Below are positions 27,017 to 35,830 of a stretch of DNA of 64,000 nucleotides, in pieces. The position numbers and the translations under genes were made by a program. Under the pieces are notes generated by a model, which did not search any database, was not told the origin of the DNA, and saw only the letters and a program-made list of their open reading frames with translations. Where the stretch lies: positions 372,001-436,000 of the forward strand of contig NZ_CP023701.1 in the NCBI RefSeq assembly GCF_008704535.1, written 5' to 3'. Within the stretch, counting starts at the first letter, position 1. Each line of letters starts with the position of its first letter. The stretch comes from Streptomyces subrutilus. Lineage in GTDB: Bacteria; Actinomycetota; Actinomycetes; Streptomycetales; Streptomycetaceae.

Positions 27017-27478
27017 TCACCCGCCGGTCGCAGACCGGCCGCTCCCGTCCTCCTCCGCGTCGAGAGAGGCCAGGATGGCCTGAACGGGAATGCGGCCGCT
27101 CGCCACCATCTGCGCGCCGCCGCGGCGCAGGGCCCGGGCGAACGGTGCGGCCCAGCGGTTCTCGTACACCAGGATCGCGGCCGCGTTGCCCGGTTGGAGG
27201 GCACGGCCGGCTTCCTCCAGGTCGTCCTGGCCGAGCAGGTCGGAGGAAGCGCCGTCGAACACGGTCAGCGCGGCCGTGTCCTCGTCGAGCCCGCTGAACT
27301 CCAGGGCGGTGATGCTTCCGTCGGCGTCCTTCTGTACGAAGCGCAGGTCGAGGATGCGGATGGTGCCCTGCTCGGCGAGGTCGACCAGCAGCGGCAGCGC
27401 CTCCCCCGTCATCCGGTTGCCCGGGAACTCGACGACGAGGTAGTCGACGGGACCCATCTCTTCGATGTCGTCACTCAT
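27017..27478 (-). CDS. DUF6325 family protein
   Basis: 153 residues matching DUF6325: MGPVDYLVVEFPGNRMTGEA, then IRILDLRFVQKDADGSITAL, QPGNAAAILVYENRWAAPFA and AQMVASGRIP. Function unknown; actinomycete members usually sit beside SHOCT-domain or stress-type genes, as here (the SHOCT gene is about 2 kb away on the same strand). The ATG at 27478 begins MSDDIEE, with AAGGAGTGC upstream. Cytosolic, ferredoxin-like by its alternating pattern. Confidence 0.85.
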   Translation of the reverse strand: MSDDIEEMGPVDYLVVEFPGNRMTGEALPLLVDLAEQGTIRILDLRFVQKDADGSITALEFSGLDEDTAALTVFDGASSDLLGQDDLEEAGRALQPGNAAAILVYENRWAAPFARALRRGGAQMVASGRIPVQAILASLDAEEDGSGRSATGG

Positions 27479-27680
27479 CAGCACTCCTTGCGCGGGGGCT
27501 CGGTGGCGCGGTGGCCTGACGGTGGGCCCGGGGGCGGATGCCGCCCCCGGACGGGAAGCACGTCGGTACCCGCACACGGCTCTGTCCTCATTGCACCATC
27601 CGCCGGGCGGCGCCGCACGTCCGGACCGTGCCCGCGGACCGGCCGCGGCCGGCCGCCCGGCCGTGCGCCGCCGGGCCTCC

Positions 27681-28982
27681 TCACCGGTCTTCGGGCGGGT
27701 TGCGGTCCTCCGCCGCACCCGCCGGGTGCGGGCCCGGCGGTCCGGCGGGGCGCGGGTCGAGGAACTCGATGACCGAGACGGCGAACAGGACCGCCAGGAC
27801 CAGGCCCACCACGACCCAGCCCGTGGGATAGGACCACAGGGCCAGCGCCAGCCCGCCGGCAGCCAGGACCGCCCATACGAGCCAGCGCTTCCGACGGTGC
27901 ACGAAGGTGCCGACCGGGCCCGGCCGCAGCCCGATGTCCTGCGCCGCGCCCCGGGTGGCGTCGATCCCGGCCGACCACAGACGGCGCACCTGGGCGGCGC
28001 GGCGGCCGGGCCCGCTCAGCCAGGCGCCCAGCCCGACGGCGATGCCCAGCACGGCGACGGAGCGCACCGCCGTCCGCAGGAACCGGGTCAGCTGGTCGAA
28101 GACGGCGGCCGCCGCGTCGGGGGACACGCCGGCCGGGAGCTTGTCGAGGTAGAAGGCCCGCGCGAGGACCAGCAGCAGACCGAGCACGAGCGCTCCGGCG
28201 GCGACGGCGAAGGCCGCCGCCGTCAGGGCGCGCCGGCGGCGGCGGGCGAGCCACACGGCGAGCGCGGCCAGCAGCACCACGATCACGGCGAGCCAGTTGC
28301 CGAGGATCTGCAGCAGTCTGAACCCGGTCTCGACCCGCTTGACGTCGTGCGATTCCAGCAGGGTGAAGTCGGTGTGGATCTCGGGGATCTTGGCCGCGAT
28401 CGTGACCCCGCGGTCGACCAGACGCTGCTTCACCTGGTCGATCACCGGGGCGAGGTCGAGGGTCACCGCGTCGTCGGTCAGCTTGACCGCGCCGCCCCCC
28501 TCCCCCGTGAGCGCCTTGACCATGGTGGTGTGCGCCCGGCGGTTGGCGTCCGTCCAGAAGGTGTGGAACCAGGAGCTGGCGACGACGGCCGTGGCCTCCC
28601 GCTGGACCAGGCTCGCCAGGGCGCCCTCGATGGGCGTGCCCAGCCTGCCCAGGGCGCGCGCGAGCAGTGGACGGTCTTCGGGCGCCGCCTGCTGGAGGAG
28701 CGCGTTCAGGTCGAGGTGCTCGGTCAGCGCGTGTCCGGCGCGGGTTCCGACGGCCGCCTGGACCGCCTTGTCCTCGACGAGCGGGCTCATCGTGGCGACG
28801 TAGCGGTCGGTGTCTCCGAGGAGGGAAGCGGTCCAGGCGGCGACCACGGCGAGCGGAGTGAGCACCAGTACCAGCGCCAGCAGTACCGCGGCGCAGGCCG
28901 ATCTCACGGTGCGGCGTGGTCGGGAGAGCTCTGCCACCTGCGCTCTGAGCCGTGCGAGCTCCGCGTCCTGGTCGTGCGTCAA
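27681..28982 (-). CDS. multi-pass membrane protein of unknown function
   Basis: 433 residues. The first 20 residues form a short coiled coil (DAELARLRAQVAELSR) followed by one membrane helix (about 31-52), a 175-residue extracytoplasmic region with repeated VEDKAVQAAVG / LVQREATAVVAS-like helices, and then five C-terminal helices. The pattern is shared by conserved Streptomyces integral membrane proteins without known role. It follows the BrkB-like fragment by 31 bases and may be cotranscribed with it. The tail is Pro-rich and charged (PRPAGPPGPHPAGAAEDRNP). Confidence 0.75.
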   Translation of the reverse strand: MTHDQDAELARLRAQVAELSRPRRTVRSACAAVLLALVLVLTPLAVVAAWTASLLGDTDRYVATMSPLVEDKAVQAAVGTRAGHALTEHLDLNALLQQAAPEDRPLLARALGRLGTPIEGALASLVQREATAVVASSWFHTFWTDANRRAHTTMVKALTGEGGGAVKLTDDAVTLDLAPVIDQVKQRLVDRGVTIAAKIPEIHTDFTLLESHDVKRVETGFRLLQILGNWLAVIVVLLAALAVWLARRRRRALTAAAFAVAAGALVLGLLLVLARAFYLDKLPAGVSPDAAAAVFDQLTRFLRTAVRSVAVLGIAVGLGAWLSGPGRRAAQVRRLWSAGIDATRGAAQDIGLRPGPVGTFVHRRKRWLVWAVLAAGGLALALWSYPTGWVVVGLVLAVLFAVSVIEFLDPRPAGPPGPHPAGAAEDRNPPEDR

Positions 28983-29013
28983 GGAGTGCTCCGTTCGATG
29001 GTGAGGAACCGGT

Positions 29014-29361
29014 TCAGCGGTGGCTCCTGGGCCACGACGGCGCGCCGATGGTCACGGCGAACGTGACGCCGGCGCAGACGACGATCAGCGATTCGAGGAG
29101 CTTCCGCAGTTCGCCCTTGGCCTGCCCGGTCAGGCCGAACACGGTGCCGAGGGAGTCGCGCATCTGGTCGCGCACTCCCTGCGGGGCGAAGGCGGCGACG
29201 GCGAACAGCAACGGCACCGAGGCCAGGAACGCCTGGGAGGCCGGCCGGGTCGCGCCGTCCGGGAGGTTCGTGGACAGCAGTCGGCCCGTGAGCTTTGAGA
29301 CGACGGGGAACCGCTGCTCGGTGCCGGCCCTCAGGTCCTGCAGCCTCGCCCTCCACGGCAT
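29014..29361 (-). CDS. short BrkB/YihY-like membrane protein
   Basis: 115 residues resembling only the N-terminal portion of YihY/BrkB-type membrane proteins: TGRLLSTNLPDGATRPASQA, then FLASVPLLFAVAAFAPQGVR and DQMRDSLGTVFGLTG, ending with one more helix (LIVVCAGVTFAVTIG). Full members have about 300 residues and six helices, so this is either a stand-alone short relative or a truncated gene. The start ATG 29361 has GGAGCTGG ahead and the stop is clean, with coding bias throughout, so I call it a gene rather than a pseudogene. Likely in one transcript with the next membrane gene. Confidence 0.7.
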   Translation of the reverse strand: MPWRARLQDLRAGTEQRFPVVSKLTGRLLSTNLPDGATRPASQAFLASVPLLFAVAAFAPQGVRDQMRDSLGTVFGLTGQAKGELRKLLESLIVVCAGVTFAVTIGAPSWPRSHR

Positions 29362-29460
29362 TCCAGCTCCGTTCGTGGTGCCGGCCCTCGACAGCAAGTC
29401 AAGAGGCACCGGCGCCGGAACGCGCGCGCTGTTGAGCCGTGCGGGGGGCGCCCGGCACGG

Positions 29461-29504
29461 GAAGGGGTGAGGCGGCGGGCGGGAAGGGGTGAGGCGGCGG
29501 GCGG
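29461..29504. repeat. 22-bp tandem repeat, two copies
   Basis: The unit GAAGGGGTGAGGCGGCGGGC (plus GG) is repeated exactly at 29461 and 29483, with a partial third copy. It lies just downstream of the SHOCT gene stop. Confidence 0.8.
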
Positions 29505-29518
29505 GAAGGCGGCGGCGG

Positions 29519-29824
29519 TCAGGTCCCGAGGATCCTGGACTTCTGCTCCGCGAATTCGGCCTCGGTCAGGATCCCCTGCTCCTTCAGCGCTCCGAGCTCC
29601 TTGAGCTGGTCGATCCTGCTGCTCATCTCGTCCGCGATCGGCACGGCGGCGGACGCGGGAGCGACCGGCTGCGGGGGCGGGGGCGGGGCGGACTGCTGCT
29701 CGGCCGGCGGGCCCTCCTGCTGGGCCCAGCGGCCGGCCTGGCGCCGCGAGACCCGGTTGGAGACGGCCGTCGCCGTACCGGCGACGGCCGCCGTGCGCAC
29801 CACTCCTCGAAGGAGACCAGCCAT
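29519..29824 (-). CDS. SHOCT domain protein
   Basis: 101 residues. The N-terminal helix (GLLRGVVRTAAVAGTATAVS) may insert in or lie on the membrane; a Gln/Pro-rich linker (QQSAPPPPPQPVAP) leads to a C-terminal SHOCT motif: IDQLKELGALKEQGILTEAE, FAEQKSRIL. SHOCT is a short oligomerisation or membrane-targeting helix pair found at the C-terminus of many proteins. ATG 29824 has GGGAGG upstream. It sits 96 bases downstream of cydB on the same strand and may be read from the same transcript. Confidence 0.88.
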   Translation of the reverse strand: MAGLLRGVVRTAAVAGTATAVSNRVSRRQAGRWAQQEGPPAEQQSAPPPPPQPVAPASAAVPIADEMSSRIDQLKELGALKEQGILTEAEFAEQKSRILGT

Positions 29825-29920
29825 GACGTCCTCCCTTGCCGGGGAGACCGGCCGGACCGTGCGTCCGCCGGTCCTCCGCTCCTTCCAGCATCGCACCGGC
29901 GGCCGGGGCGCGCCGGGCGG

Positions 29921-30940
29921 TCATTCGGCGACGTCGTCGTCGGTCAGGGGTTGCAGCGCGCCGTGGGTGTCGAGGCGGTACAGGACGACCAGCGCGGGGC
30001 CGATCAGCACGAGGGCGACGACCGCGACGACGAGCATCCAGCGCAGGGGGCCGCTCGCTCCCGCACCCTGCTGGACGGTCAGCGAGGTGGGGACCAGGTA
30101 CGGCCGCTGGGCGCACCCCCAGGCCGCGACGAGCAGGGCGACCGTGGCCACCGAGCTGTAGCGCGCCCATCCCGCGGCGGCCCCGGCCACCAGCAGCGCC
30201 GTGACCACGAGCGCCGCCGCGGCGGCGCACAGGAGGGCGAGTCCGGCGCCGTGGGTGAGCCCGTGGTGGACGTAGGCGGCGCGGGGTTCGGTCACGGTCA
30301 GGCCGATCACCGCGATGGCCAGCAGTGCTCCGGCGCCGATCCGGGCCCGGAGCCGGAAGTAGGCCGTCAGGTCGGGGGCGCCGAAACGGCGCGCGTCCGC
30401 GGTGAGGAACACCGCGCCGAGGAAGGCGGTGGCGGCCACCGTGACCAGTCCGGCCACGATCGGGGTGGTGTGGGCCCAGACGTGGGCCGTGGCGGGGGTA
30501 CCGGGTGCCACCCGCCCGGAGGCCACCGCGCCGATGGCGGTGCCCAGGAAGAACGGGGTGAGCAGGGAGGAGACGGCGAAGGCGGCTCCGTAGATCCGGC
30601 GGCCGGCGATCCCCCGCGTGGGCTTGCGCAGCGCGAACCCGGCGCCCCGCAGGACCATCCCGACGGCGGCCAGCGCCAGCGGCAGCCAGAGCGCGGTGAA
30701 CACGGTCTGGAAGAAGACGGGGAAGCCGGTCCACATCAGGATGAACGCGAAGATCAGCCAGACGTTGTTGACCTCCCACACCGGCGCCATGGCGTGGTCG
30801 ATCAGCCACCGCACCCGTTTGCCGCGCTCGGCTCCGCCGGCCAGCAGGTCCCAGAAGCCCGCGCCGTAGTCCACTCCCCCGCCGCAGGCGTAGGCCGCGA
30901 TCACGGCCAGCAGGATCGCGGCGACGATGCTCGCGGTCAC
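29921..30940 (-). CDS. cydB: cytochrome bd ubiquinol oxidase subunit II
   Basis: 339 residues, nine predicted helices. Family features: FWDLLAGGAERGKRVRWLID, the HAMAPVWEVNNVWLIF motif, then WTGFPVFFQTVFTALWLPL and a C-terminal LTVQQGAGASGPLRWMLVVA. CydB stabilises the haem-bearing CydA and completes the bd oxidase, which reduces oxygen to water in the membrane without pumping protons. The GTG start overlaps the cydA stop (GTGA), giving the usual coupled AB order. Confidence 0.95.
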   Translation of the reverse strand: MTASIVAAILLAVIAAYACGGGVDYGAGFWDLLAGGAERGKRVRWLIDHAMAPVWEVNNVWLIFAFILMWTGFPVFFQTVFTALWLPLALAAVGMVLRGAGFALRKPTRGIAGRRIYGAAFAVSSLLTPFFLGTAIGAVASGRVAPGTPATAHVWAHTTPIVAGLVTVAATAFLGAVFLTADARRFGAPDLTAYFRLRARIGAGALLAIAVIGLTVTEPRAAYVHHGLTHGAGLALLCAAAAALVVTALLVAGAAAGWARYSSVATVALLVAAWGCAQRPYLVPTSLTVQQGAGASGPLRWMLVVAVVALVLIGPALVVLYRLDTHGALQPLTDDDVAE

Positions 30941-32400
30941 CGCGTGCTCCCCGGCCCCGGACGGGCGCCGGGCGCGCCGGCGGGCGCGGGCCGGCGCGGG
31001 CCGTACGGTGTGTCCGCTTCGGGTGCGCCGTCGCGCGCTCGCGCCGAGTCCTCGTCCGCCAGCCTCCACCGGGTGCGCATCGTGAGCAGCACGCCGAGGA
31101 AGGCGCCGAAGATGAGCACGTAGACCACGACCACGAGGCCGAACATGATCCACAGCGAGGAGGCGGGGGTGGGGGTGACCGCCTCGGCGACCCGCATGTT
31201 CTGGTAGACGATCCAGGGCTGGCGCCCCACCTCGGTGGTGATCCAGCCGCATTCGACGGTCACCAGGCTCGCGGCGCCGGCCACGGCCGCGCACCGGAAG
31301 AACCAGCGGGACTGCGGCAGGTCGCGGCGCTTCCACCAGCACCAGGCGTACCAGAGCGCGAGCAGGATCAGGACGCTGCCGATGGTCGCCATGATGTCGA
31401 AGGCCCAGTGGGCGATGGTCGCCTGGGTCGCGGTGGGACGCTCGTCGGCCGGGACCGAGGCCAGTCCCGTCACCCGGGTGTCCGGGCTGAAGCCCGCCAG
31501 GATGGAGTCGAGTTGGGGGATCTTCAGTCCTCCCTTGACGCTGCCGTCCTCCTGGAGCCGGCCGAACATGTACTCGGGGACGTGGGTGCCGGTCTCCCAG
31601 ACCAGTTCGGCCGCGGCGAACTTGACGGGCTGTTCGTGGAAGATCTTCCGGGTGATGTTGTCGCCCAGCAGGAACTGCACGGGGGTCAGCACGGTGGCGA
31701 GGGTGAACGGCACGGTGAAGCCGAGCCGGTGGTAGCGGTCGCGGCGTCCGCGCAGCCAGCCGACGGCGTACACGCCGGCCACCACGTATCCGGCGGTCAG
31801 GAACATCGCGACCACGAAGTGCCAGTACTGCGGGCCGAACATCGGGGTGAAGACGGCCTGCTGCACGCTGATGTCCACCGGCCGTCCGCTCGCGTCGAGG
31901 GTGAAGCCCCGGGGGGTGTTCATCCACGAGTTGGCGGCGATGATGCCGAACGCGCCCATGAGCGCCGCCAGCGGCATCGGTACGCCGAGCCAGAAGTGCG
32001 TCCACGGCTTCAGGCGGCGCCAGCCGTAGAGGTAGATCGCGATCAGGATCGCCTCCAGGAAGAAGGCCCAGGCCTCGATGCCGAACCCGAGGCCGAAGAC
32101 GTCTCCCCAGCGGCCCATCATGCCCGGCCAGAGCAGCCCGAACTCGAAGGACAGCACCGTGCCGGTGACGATGCCGATGGCGAACTGCACGGCCATCACC
32201 GCCGACCACCGGCGGGCCAGCAGCAGCGCCACCGGGTCGCCGGAGCGCAGGCCCCGGTGGTGCATGACCAGGGTGATGAAGGGCAGGGCCACGCCCAGCG
32301 GTACCAGGATGATGTGGGTGGCCAGGGTGAACGCCATCAGCTCGCGCGCGGGGAGGAGCTGCGCGGGGGCGTCGGCCAGCAGGTGCGCCGTGGTGGTCAT
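30937..32400 (-). CDS. cydA: cytochrome bd ubiquinol oxidase subunit I
   Basis: 487 residues. Haem ligands and quinol-site features are present: an early His in LATHIILVPLG, the Met-containing MMGRWGDVFGLGF segment, WHFVVAMFLTAGY, and the conserved GRQPWIVY motif after the short Q-loop (WITTEVGRQPW). The loop is of the short type common in Gram-positives. The C-terminal tail is Arg/Pro-rich. The start ATG overlaps the ndh stop. Together with ndh and an SDR upstream it forms one operon, so quinol from NDH-2 can pass straight to this oxidase. Confidence 0.95.
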   Translation of the reverse strand: MTTTAHLLADAPAQLLPARELMAFTLATHIILVPLGVALPFITLVMHHRGLRSGDPVALLLARRWSAVMAVQFAIGIVTGTVLSFEFGLLWPGMMGRWGDVFGLGFGIEAWAFFLEAILIAIYLYGWRRLKPWTHFWLGVPMPLAALMGAFGIIAANSWMNTPRGFTLDASGRPVDISVQQAVFTPMFGPQYWHFVVAMFLTAGYVVAGVYAVGWLRGRRDRYHRLGFTVPFTLATVLTPVQFLLGDNITRKIFHEQPVKFAAAELVWETGTHVPEYMFGRLQEDGSVKGGLKIPQLDSILAGFSPDTRVTGLASVPADERPTATQATIAHWAFDIMATIGSVLILLALWYAWCWWKRRDLPQSRWFFRCAAVAGAASLVTVECGWITTEVGRQPWIVYQNMRVAEAVTPTPASSLWIMFGLVVVVYVLIFGAFLGVLLTMRTRWRLADEDSARARDGAPEADTPYGPRRPAPAGAPGARPGPGSTR

Positions 32401-33767
32401 GCGGGCCTCGGTGGCTCGTGCGGGGTGACCGCGGGGTCCGCCGGCGGGCTCGGCGGGGTGAACGGTACGGCCGTCGTGTGCGGGGCCCCTGTGGTGAAGG
32501 CACGCTCGCGACGCGATCCGGAGGCGAAGACCACGGCCCAGCTGAGCAGCGCTCCGGCCCGGCTGCGGAATCCGGTGAGGAAGACGATGTGGACGAAGAG
32601 CCAGATCAGCCAGCCGATCAGTCCGGAGGCGTGGAAGCGGCCCCTCTTCACGACGGCCCTGCCGCGCGAGATGTACGCCGCGCTGCCGAGGTCCAGGTAG
32701 CGGAAGGGCCGTGGTGTGCGGGTGCGGCCTTCGACGGCGTGCCGGATCCGCCGCCCCGCGTAGGCACCGCTCTGCATCGCGACCTCGGCGAGACCGGGCA
32801 GCCGGTCCAGGACCATCAGGTCGCCCACCACGCGGATCTCCGGGTGGCCGGCGATGGTCAGGTCGGGCTCGACGTGGATGCGGCCCGCGCGGTCCTGCTC
32901 GGCGCCCGTGGCCCGGGCCAGTGCCGTGGCCAGCGGGGGTGCCTCGACTCCCGCGGTCCACAGCACCGTGCGCGCTTCGACCCGCTCGGTGCCGCCGTCC
33001 TCGCGTCGGACCGTCAGGCCCCGGTCGTCGACGCGGGTGACGACCGAACGCAGGTGGACCTCGATGCCGAGGTCGTCCAGGGTCCGTGCGGCACGGTCGG
33101 ACAACGCGGGTCCGAAGGAGGCGAGCACGGCGTCCGAGCCGTCGAAGAGCAGCACCCGTGCCAGGCCCGGGTCGACGGCGGCGAACTCGCGCCGCAGCGT
33201 GCGGCCGGCGATCTCGCGGATCTGGCCGGCGAGCTCGACCCCGGTGGGGCCGGCGCCCACGAGGGCGAACGTCAGCCACTGCGCGCGCTCGGCCGGGTCC
33301 GTGCTCGCCTCTGCCATCTCGAACGCCCGGTAGATCTTGGCCCGTACCGCCAGCGCGTCGTCGAGGGTCTTCATGCCGGGGGCGAAGGGCGCGAACTCGT
33401 CGTGGCCGAAATAGGACTGCCGCACGCCGACCCCCACGATGAGGTCGTCGTAGGGCAGCGCGAGGGAGCCGCCGTCCGGGCGGGTCGCGTGGACCACGCG
33501 GGCGGTGACGTCCACGTCCTCGGCGGTCGCCATCAGGCAGCGCACCCGGGGGTGGCGGCGCAGGACGGCCCGCAGCGGCTGGGCGATCTGGCCCTCGGAG
33601 AGGATGCCCGAGGCGCACTGGTACAGGAGGGGCTGGAAGAGGTGGTGGGCGCAGCGGTCGACGACGGTGACCTCCACCGGGGCGCTGCGCAGGGCCCGTA
33701 CGGCGAAGAGCCCGGCGAAGCCGCCGCCGAGGATGACCACCCGGCGGTGTCTGACGTGGTCGTCCAC
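32397..33767 (-). CDS. ndh: type II NADH:quinone oxidoreductase
   Basis: 456 residues, single-polypeptide NDH-2. The FAD motif VVILGGGFAGLFAVRAL is at the N-terminus and the NADH motif FALVGAGPTGVELAGQ near residue 165; other motifs are LFQPLLYQCASGILSEGQIA and RYLDLGSAAYISRGRAVVK. The C-terminal GWLIWLFVHIVFLTGFRSR is the amphipathic membrane anchor. It oxidises NADH and reduces menaquinone without pumping. GTG start; four-base overlap with cydA. A Pro-rich tail of about 30 residues is an extension. Confidence 0.92.
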   Translation of the reverse strand: MDDHVRHRRVVILGGGFAGLFAVRALRSAPVEVTVVDRCAHHLFQPLLYQCASGILSEGQIAQPLRAVLRRHPRVRCLMATAEDVDVTARVVHATRPDGGSLALPYDDLIVGVGVRQSYFGHDEFAPFAPGMKTLDDALAVRAKIYRAFEMAEASTDPAERAQWLTFALVGAGPTGVELAGQIREIAGRTLRREFAAVDPGLARVLLFDGSDAVLASFGPALSDRAARTLDDLGIEVHLRSVVTRVDDRGLTVRREDGGTERVEARTVLWTAGVEAPPLATALARATGAEQDRAGRIHVEPDLTIAGHPEIRVVGDLMVLDRLPGLAEVAMQSGAYAGRRIRHAVEGRTRTPRPFRYLDLGSAAYISRGRAVVKRGRFHASGLIGWLIWLFVHIVFLTGFRSRAGALLSWAVVFASGSRRERAFTTGAPHTTAVPFTPPSPPADPAVTPHEPPRPA

Positions 33768-33774
33768 GGCGGCC

Positions 33775-34611
33775 TCAGCCGCCGGTGGCGAAGCCGGGGA
33801 AGAGGGTCATCCCGCCGTCGACGTAGAGGGTGGTGCCGACGACGTAGTCCATCAGGTCGGAGACCAGGACGGTGACGGCGTCGGCGATGTCCTCGGGGTC
33901 GCCCACGCGGCGGTAGGGGATCAGGCGCAGGAGGTCGGCCTCGGCCTGGGGGGTGTCCCAGGCGCCGCGGTTGATGGGCGTGCGGATCGCGCCGGGTGCG
34001 ACCGCGTTGACCCGGATCCCCTGCGGGGCGAGTTCCTGGGCCAGCGTCTGCATCAGCATCAGGACGCCCCCCTTGGAGGAGGCGTAGTTCACGTGGCCGG
34101 ACCAGGGGATGATCTGGTGGACCGAGCTCATGCAGACGATCTTCCCGGCCGAGCGCGAGACCTCGGGCACGACGCCCCTGCGGAGGAACTCCTTGGCCGC
34201 CTCCCGGGCGCACAGGAACTGGCCCGTGAGGTTGACGTCCAGCACCTTCTGCCACTGGTCGAGGGTCATCTCGGTGGCGGCGGCGTCGCGCTGCATGCCC
34301 GCGTTGGCCACCATGATGTCGATGGTGCCGAACTCCTCGACCATGCGGGCGACCATCGCGACGACGTGGTCCTCCCGGGAGACGTCCGCCTCGTGGGCGT
34401 AGGCCCGTACGCCGAAGGACTCGATCTCCTCGACCACCGCCGCGGCCTCCTCCTGCCCGGAGACGTAGTTGACGACGACGTCGGCGCCCGCGCGGCCCAG
34501 CCGGATCGCGGTCGCCTTGCCGATGCCGGAGTTGGCCCCGGTCACCAGGGCCTTCTGCCCACTGACGATCTGGGGCCCTCTGTCCCGGTTCCTGTCCTCA
34601 GCTGAGGTCAC
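33775..34611 (-). CDS. short-chain dehydrogenase (glucose 1-dehydrogenase-like)
   Basis: 278 residues, classical SDR: cofactor motif VTGANSGIGKATAIRLG, the MVANAG motif, the active-site Ser in MSSVHQI and YxxxK in VNYASSKGG, with RVNAVAPGAIRTPIN and a DGGMTLFPGF end. The C-terminal motif and length fit the glucose/sugar 1-dehydrogenase group. GTG 34611 follows GGGAGAGAG. It is the first gene of the SDR-ndh-cydAB operon, so NADH made here could be reoxidised by the following enzymes; the sugar specificity is inferred. Confidence 0.85.
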   Translation of the reverse strand: MTSAEDRNRDRGPQIVSGQKALVTGANSGIGKATAIRLGRAGADVVVNYVSGQEEAAAVVEEIESFGVRAYAHEADVSREDHVVAMVARMVEEFGTIDIMVANAGMQRDAAATEMTLDQWQKVLDVNLTGQFLCAREAAKEFLRRGVVPEVSRSAGKIVCMSSVHQIIPWSGHVNYASSKGGVLMLMQTLAQELAPQGIRVNAVAPGAIRTPINRGAWDTPQAEADLLRLIPYRRVGDPEDIADAVTVLVSDLMDYVVGTTLYVDGGMTLFPGFATGG

Positions 34612-34957
34612 TGCTCTCTCCCGTCGTCGACCGCACACGGCACCGGATGCCACCGTCCGTGACGGCGCCCCCGCGACGGCGTCGGCTCGCCACCGCTCGC
34701 CCGTTCGAGGCGGCCCTCCCGCCCGATCGGCGGAAGCGGCACGGGGGCGGACGGCCGGCGGGTGGTGGTCGGGTCGGCGGCGCGGGCCGCGGCAGGGACG
34801 TTTCCCGGATGAACGGATTGGGCCGTTGGTGTGAGCCGGTCGGCGAAGTAACCGTTCCCCAGGAAATGGTCAGGAAATGATCTGCATTGGGTAAAGAGCT
34901 GCGCGTCGCAGCCGCTGCCCCGACGTCCGACGCCCCGCCTTCACGAGGAGCCTGACC
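34612..34957. other. divergent promoter region, SDR operon and PEP-mutase-like gene
   Basis: No gene. AT-richer stretches near 34800-34890 suggest promoters. I searched for a Rex-type TTGTGA-N8-TTCACA operator and did not see one. Confidence 0.4.
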
Positions 34958-35830
34958 ATGAGTTACGGGAACACACTGCGCGAGCAGATCGCCGAGCCGG
35001 GTACCACCCCCCTGATCGGCGTGTACGACATGTACTCGGCGTCCGTGGCGGCCGCCCACTACGACGGGATGTTCGTGTCCGGGTTCGGCTTCGCGGCCTC
35101 CTACTACGGGCTGCCCGACATCGGGTTCATCGCGTGGCCGGACATGATGGCGTTCGTCCAGCGGCTGCGCGGCGCCTTCCCCCACCACCACCTCCTGGTC
35201 GACATCGACGACGGCTACGTCGACCCCGAGGTGGCCTGCCACGTCGTGGAGGGCCTGGAGCGGATCGGCGCCTCCGGCGTCATCCTGGAGGACCAGAAGC
35301 GGCCCCGCCGGTGCGGGCACGCGGACGGGAAGCAGGTCCTTCCGCTGGCGGAGTACCTGGAGAAGCTCGACATGGTGCTCGCGACCCGCAAGGACCTGCT
35401 CGTCGTCGCGCGCACCGATGCCACCGAGGAGGCCGACATCCTGCGCCGCGCGGAGGCGCTGGCCGCCACCGACGCCGACGTGGTCCTGGTCGACGGGGTC
35501 CGCAGCGTGGAGTGGATCCGGCGGATCCGCGAGGTCGTCGGGTCCAAGCCGCTGCTGTTCAACCAGATCGCGGGCGGCAAGTCACCGCGGCTCTCGCTGA
35601 CCGAACTGGGCGATCTGGGCATCGACGTGGCCATCTACAGCACCCCGTGCCTGTTCGCGGCACACCGGGCGATGGACACCGCGCTGGCGGAGCTCCGCCT
35701 GGCCGACGGGCGGCTGCCCGCCGCGGAGGGAGCGGGCGAGATCGGCTTGGGCGAGTCCACCGGGCTCCTGGCCAAGAACATCGCCCGGCACCAGCCCGTC
35801 CCCGCCGCGCGCGAGAGCGCCGGGGTGTGA
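34958..35830 (+). CDS. isocitrate lyase / PEP mutase family enzyme
   Basis: 290 residues of the ICL/PEPM superfamily: PLIGVYDMYSASVAAAHYDG, YYGLPDIGFIAWPDMMAFV, DIDDGYVDPEVACHVVEGLE (Mg-binding Asp residues) and EDQKRPRRCGH, where the usual catalytic cysteine lies in the CGH motif, then VVARTDA. Members cleave or form C-C or C-P bonds (methylisocitrate lyase, oxaloacetate hydrolase, phosphonopyruvate enzymes). The opening MSYGNTLREQIAEPGT is of the group that lacks a clear assignment. ATG 34958 has a GAGGAG site. Reaction not decided. Confidence 0.88.
   Translation: MSYGNTLREQIAEPGTTPLIGVYDMYSASVAAAHYDGMFVSGFGFAASYYGLPDIGFIAWPDMMAFVQRLRGAFPHHHLLVDIDDGYVDPEVACHVVEGLERIGASGVILEDQKRPRRCGHADGKQVLPLAEYLEKLDMVLATRKDLLVVARTDATEEADILRRAEALAATDADVVLVDGVRSVEWIRRIREVVGSKPLLFNQIAGGKSPRLSLTELGDLGIDVAIYSTPCLFAAHRAMDTALAELRLADGRLPAAEGAGEIGLGESTGLLAKNIARHQPVPAARESAGV

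Noticed and set aside
34612..34957. Possible Rex (redox) operator upstream of the SDR-ndh-cydAB operon
   Set aside because: No TTGTGA-N8-TTCACA or close variant was found; TTGGTGTGAG lacks the second half.
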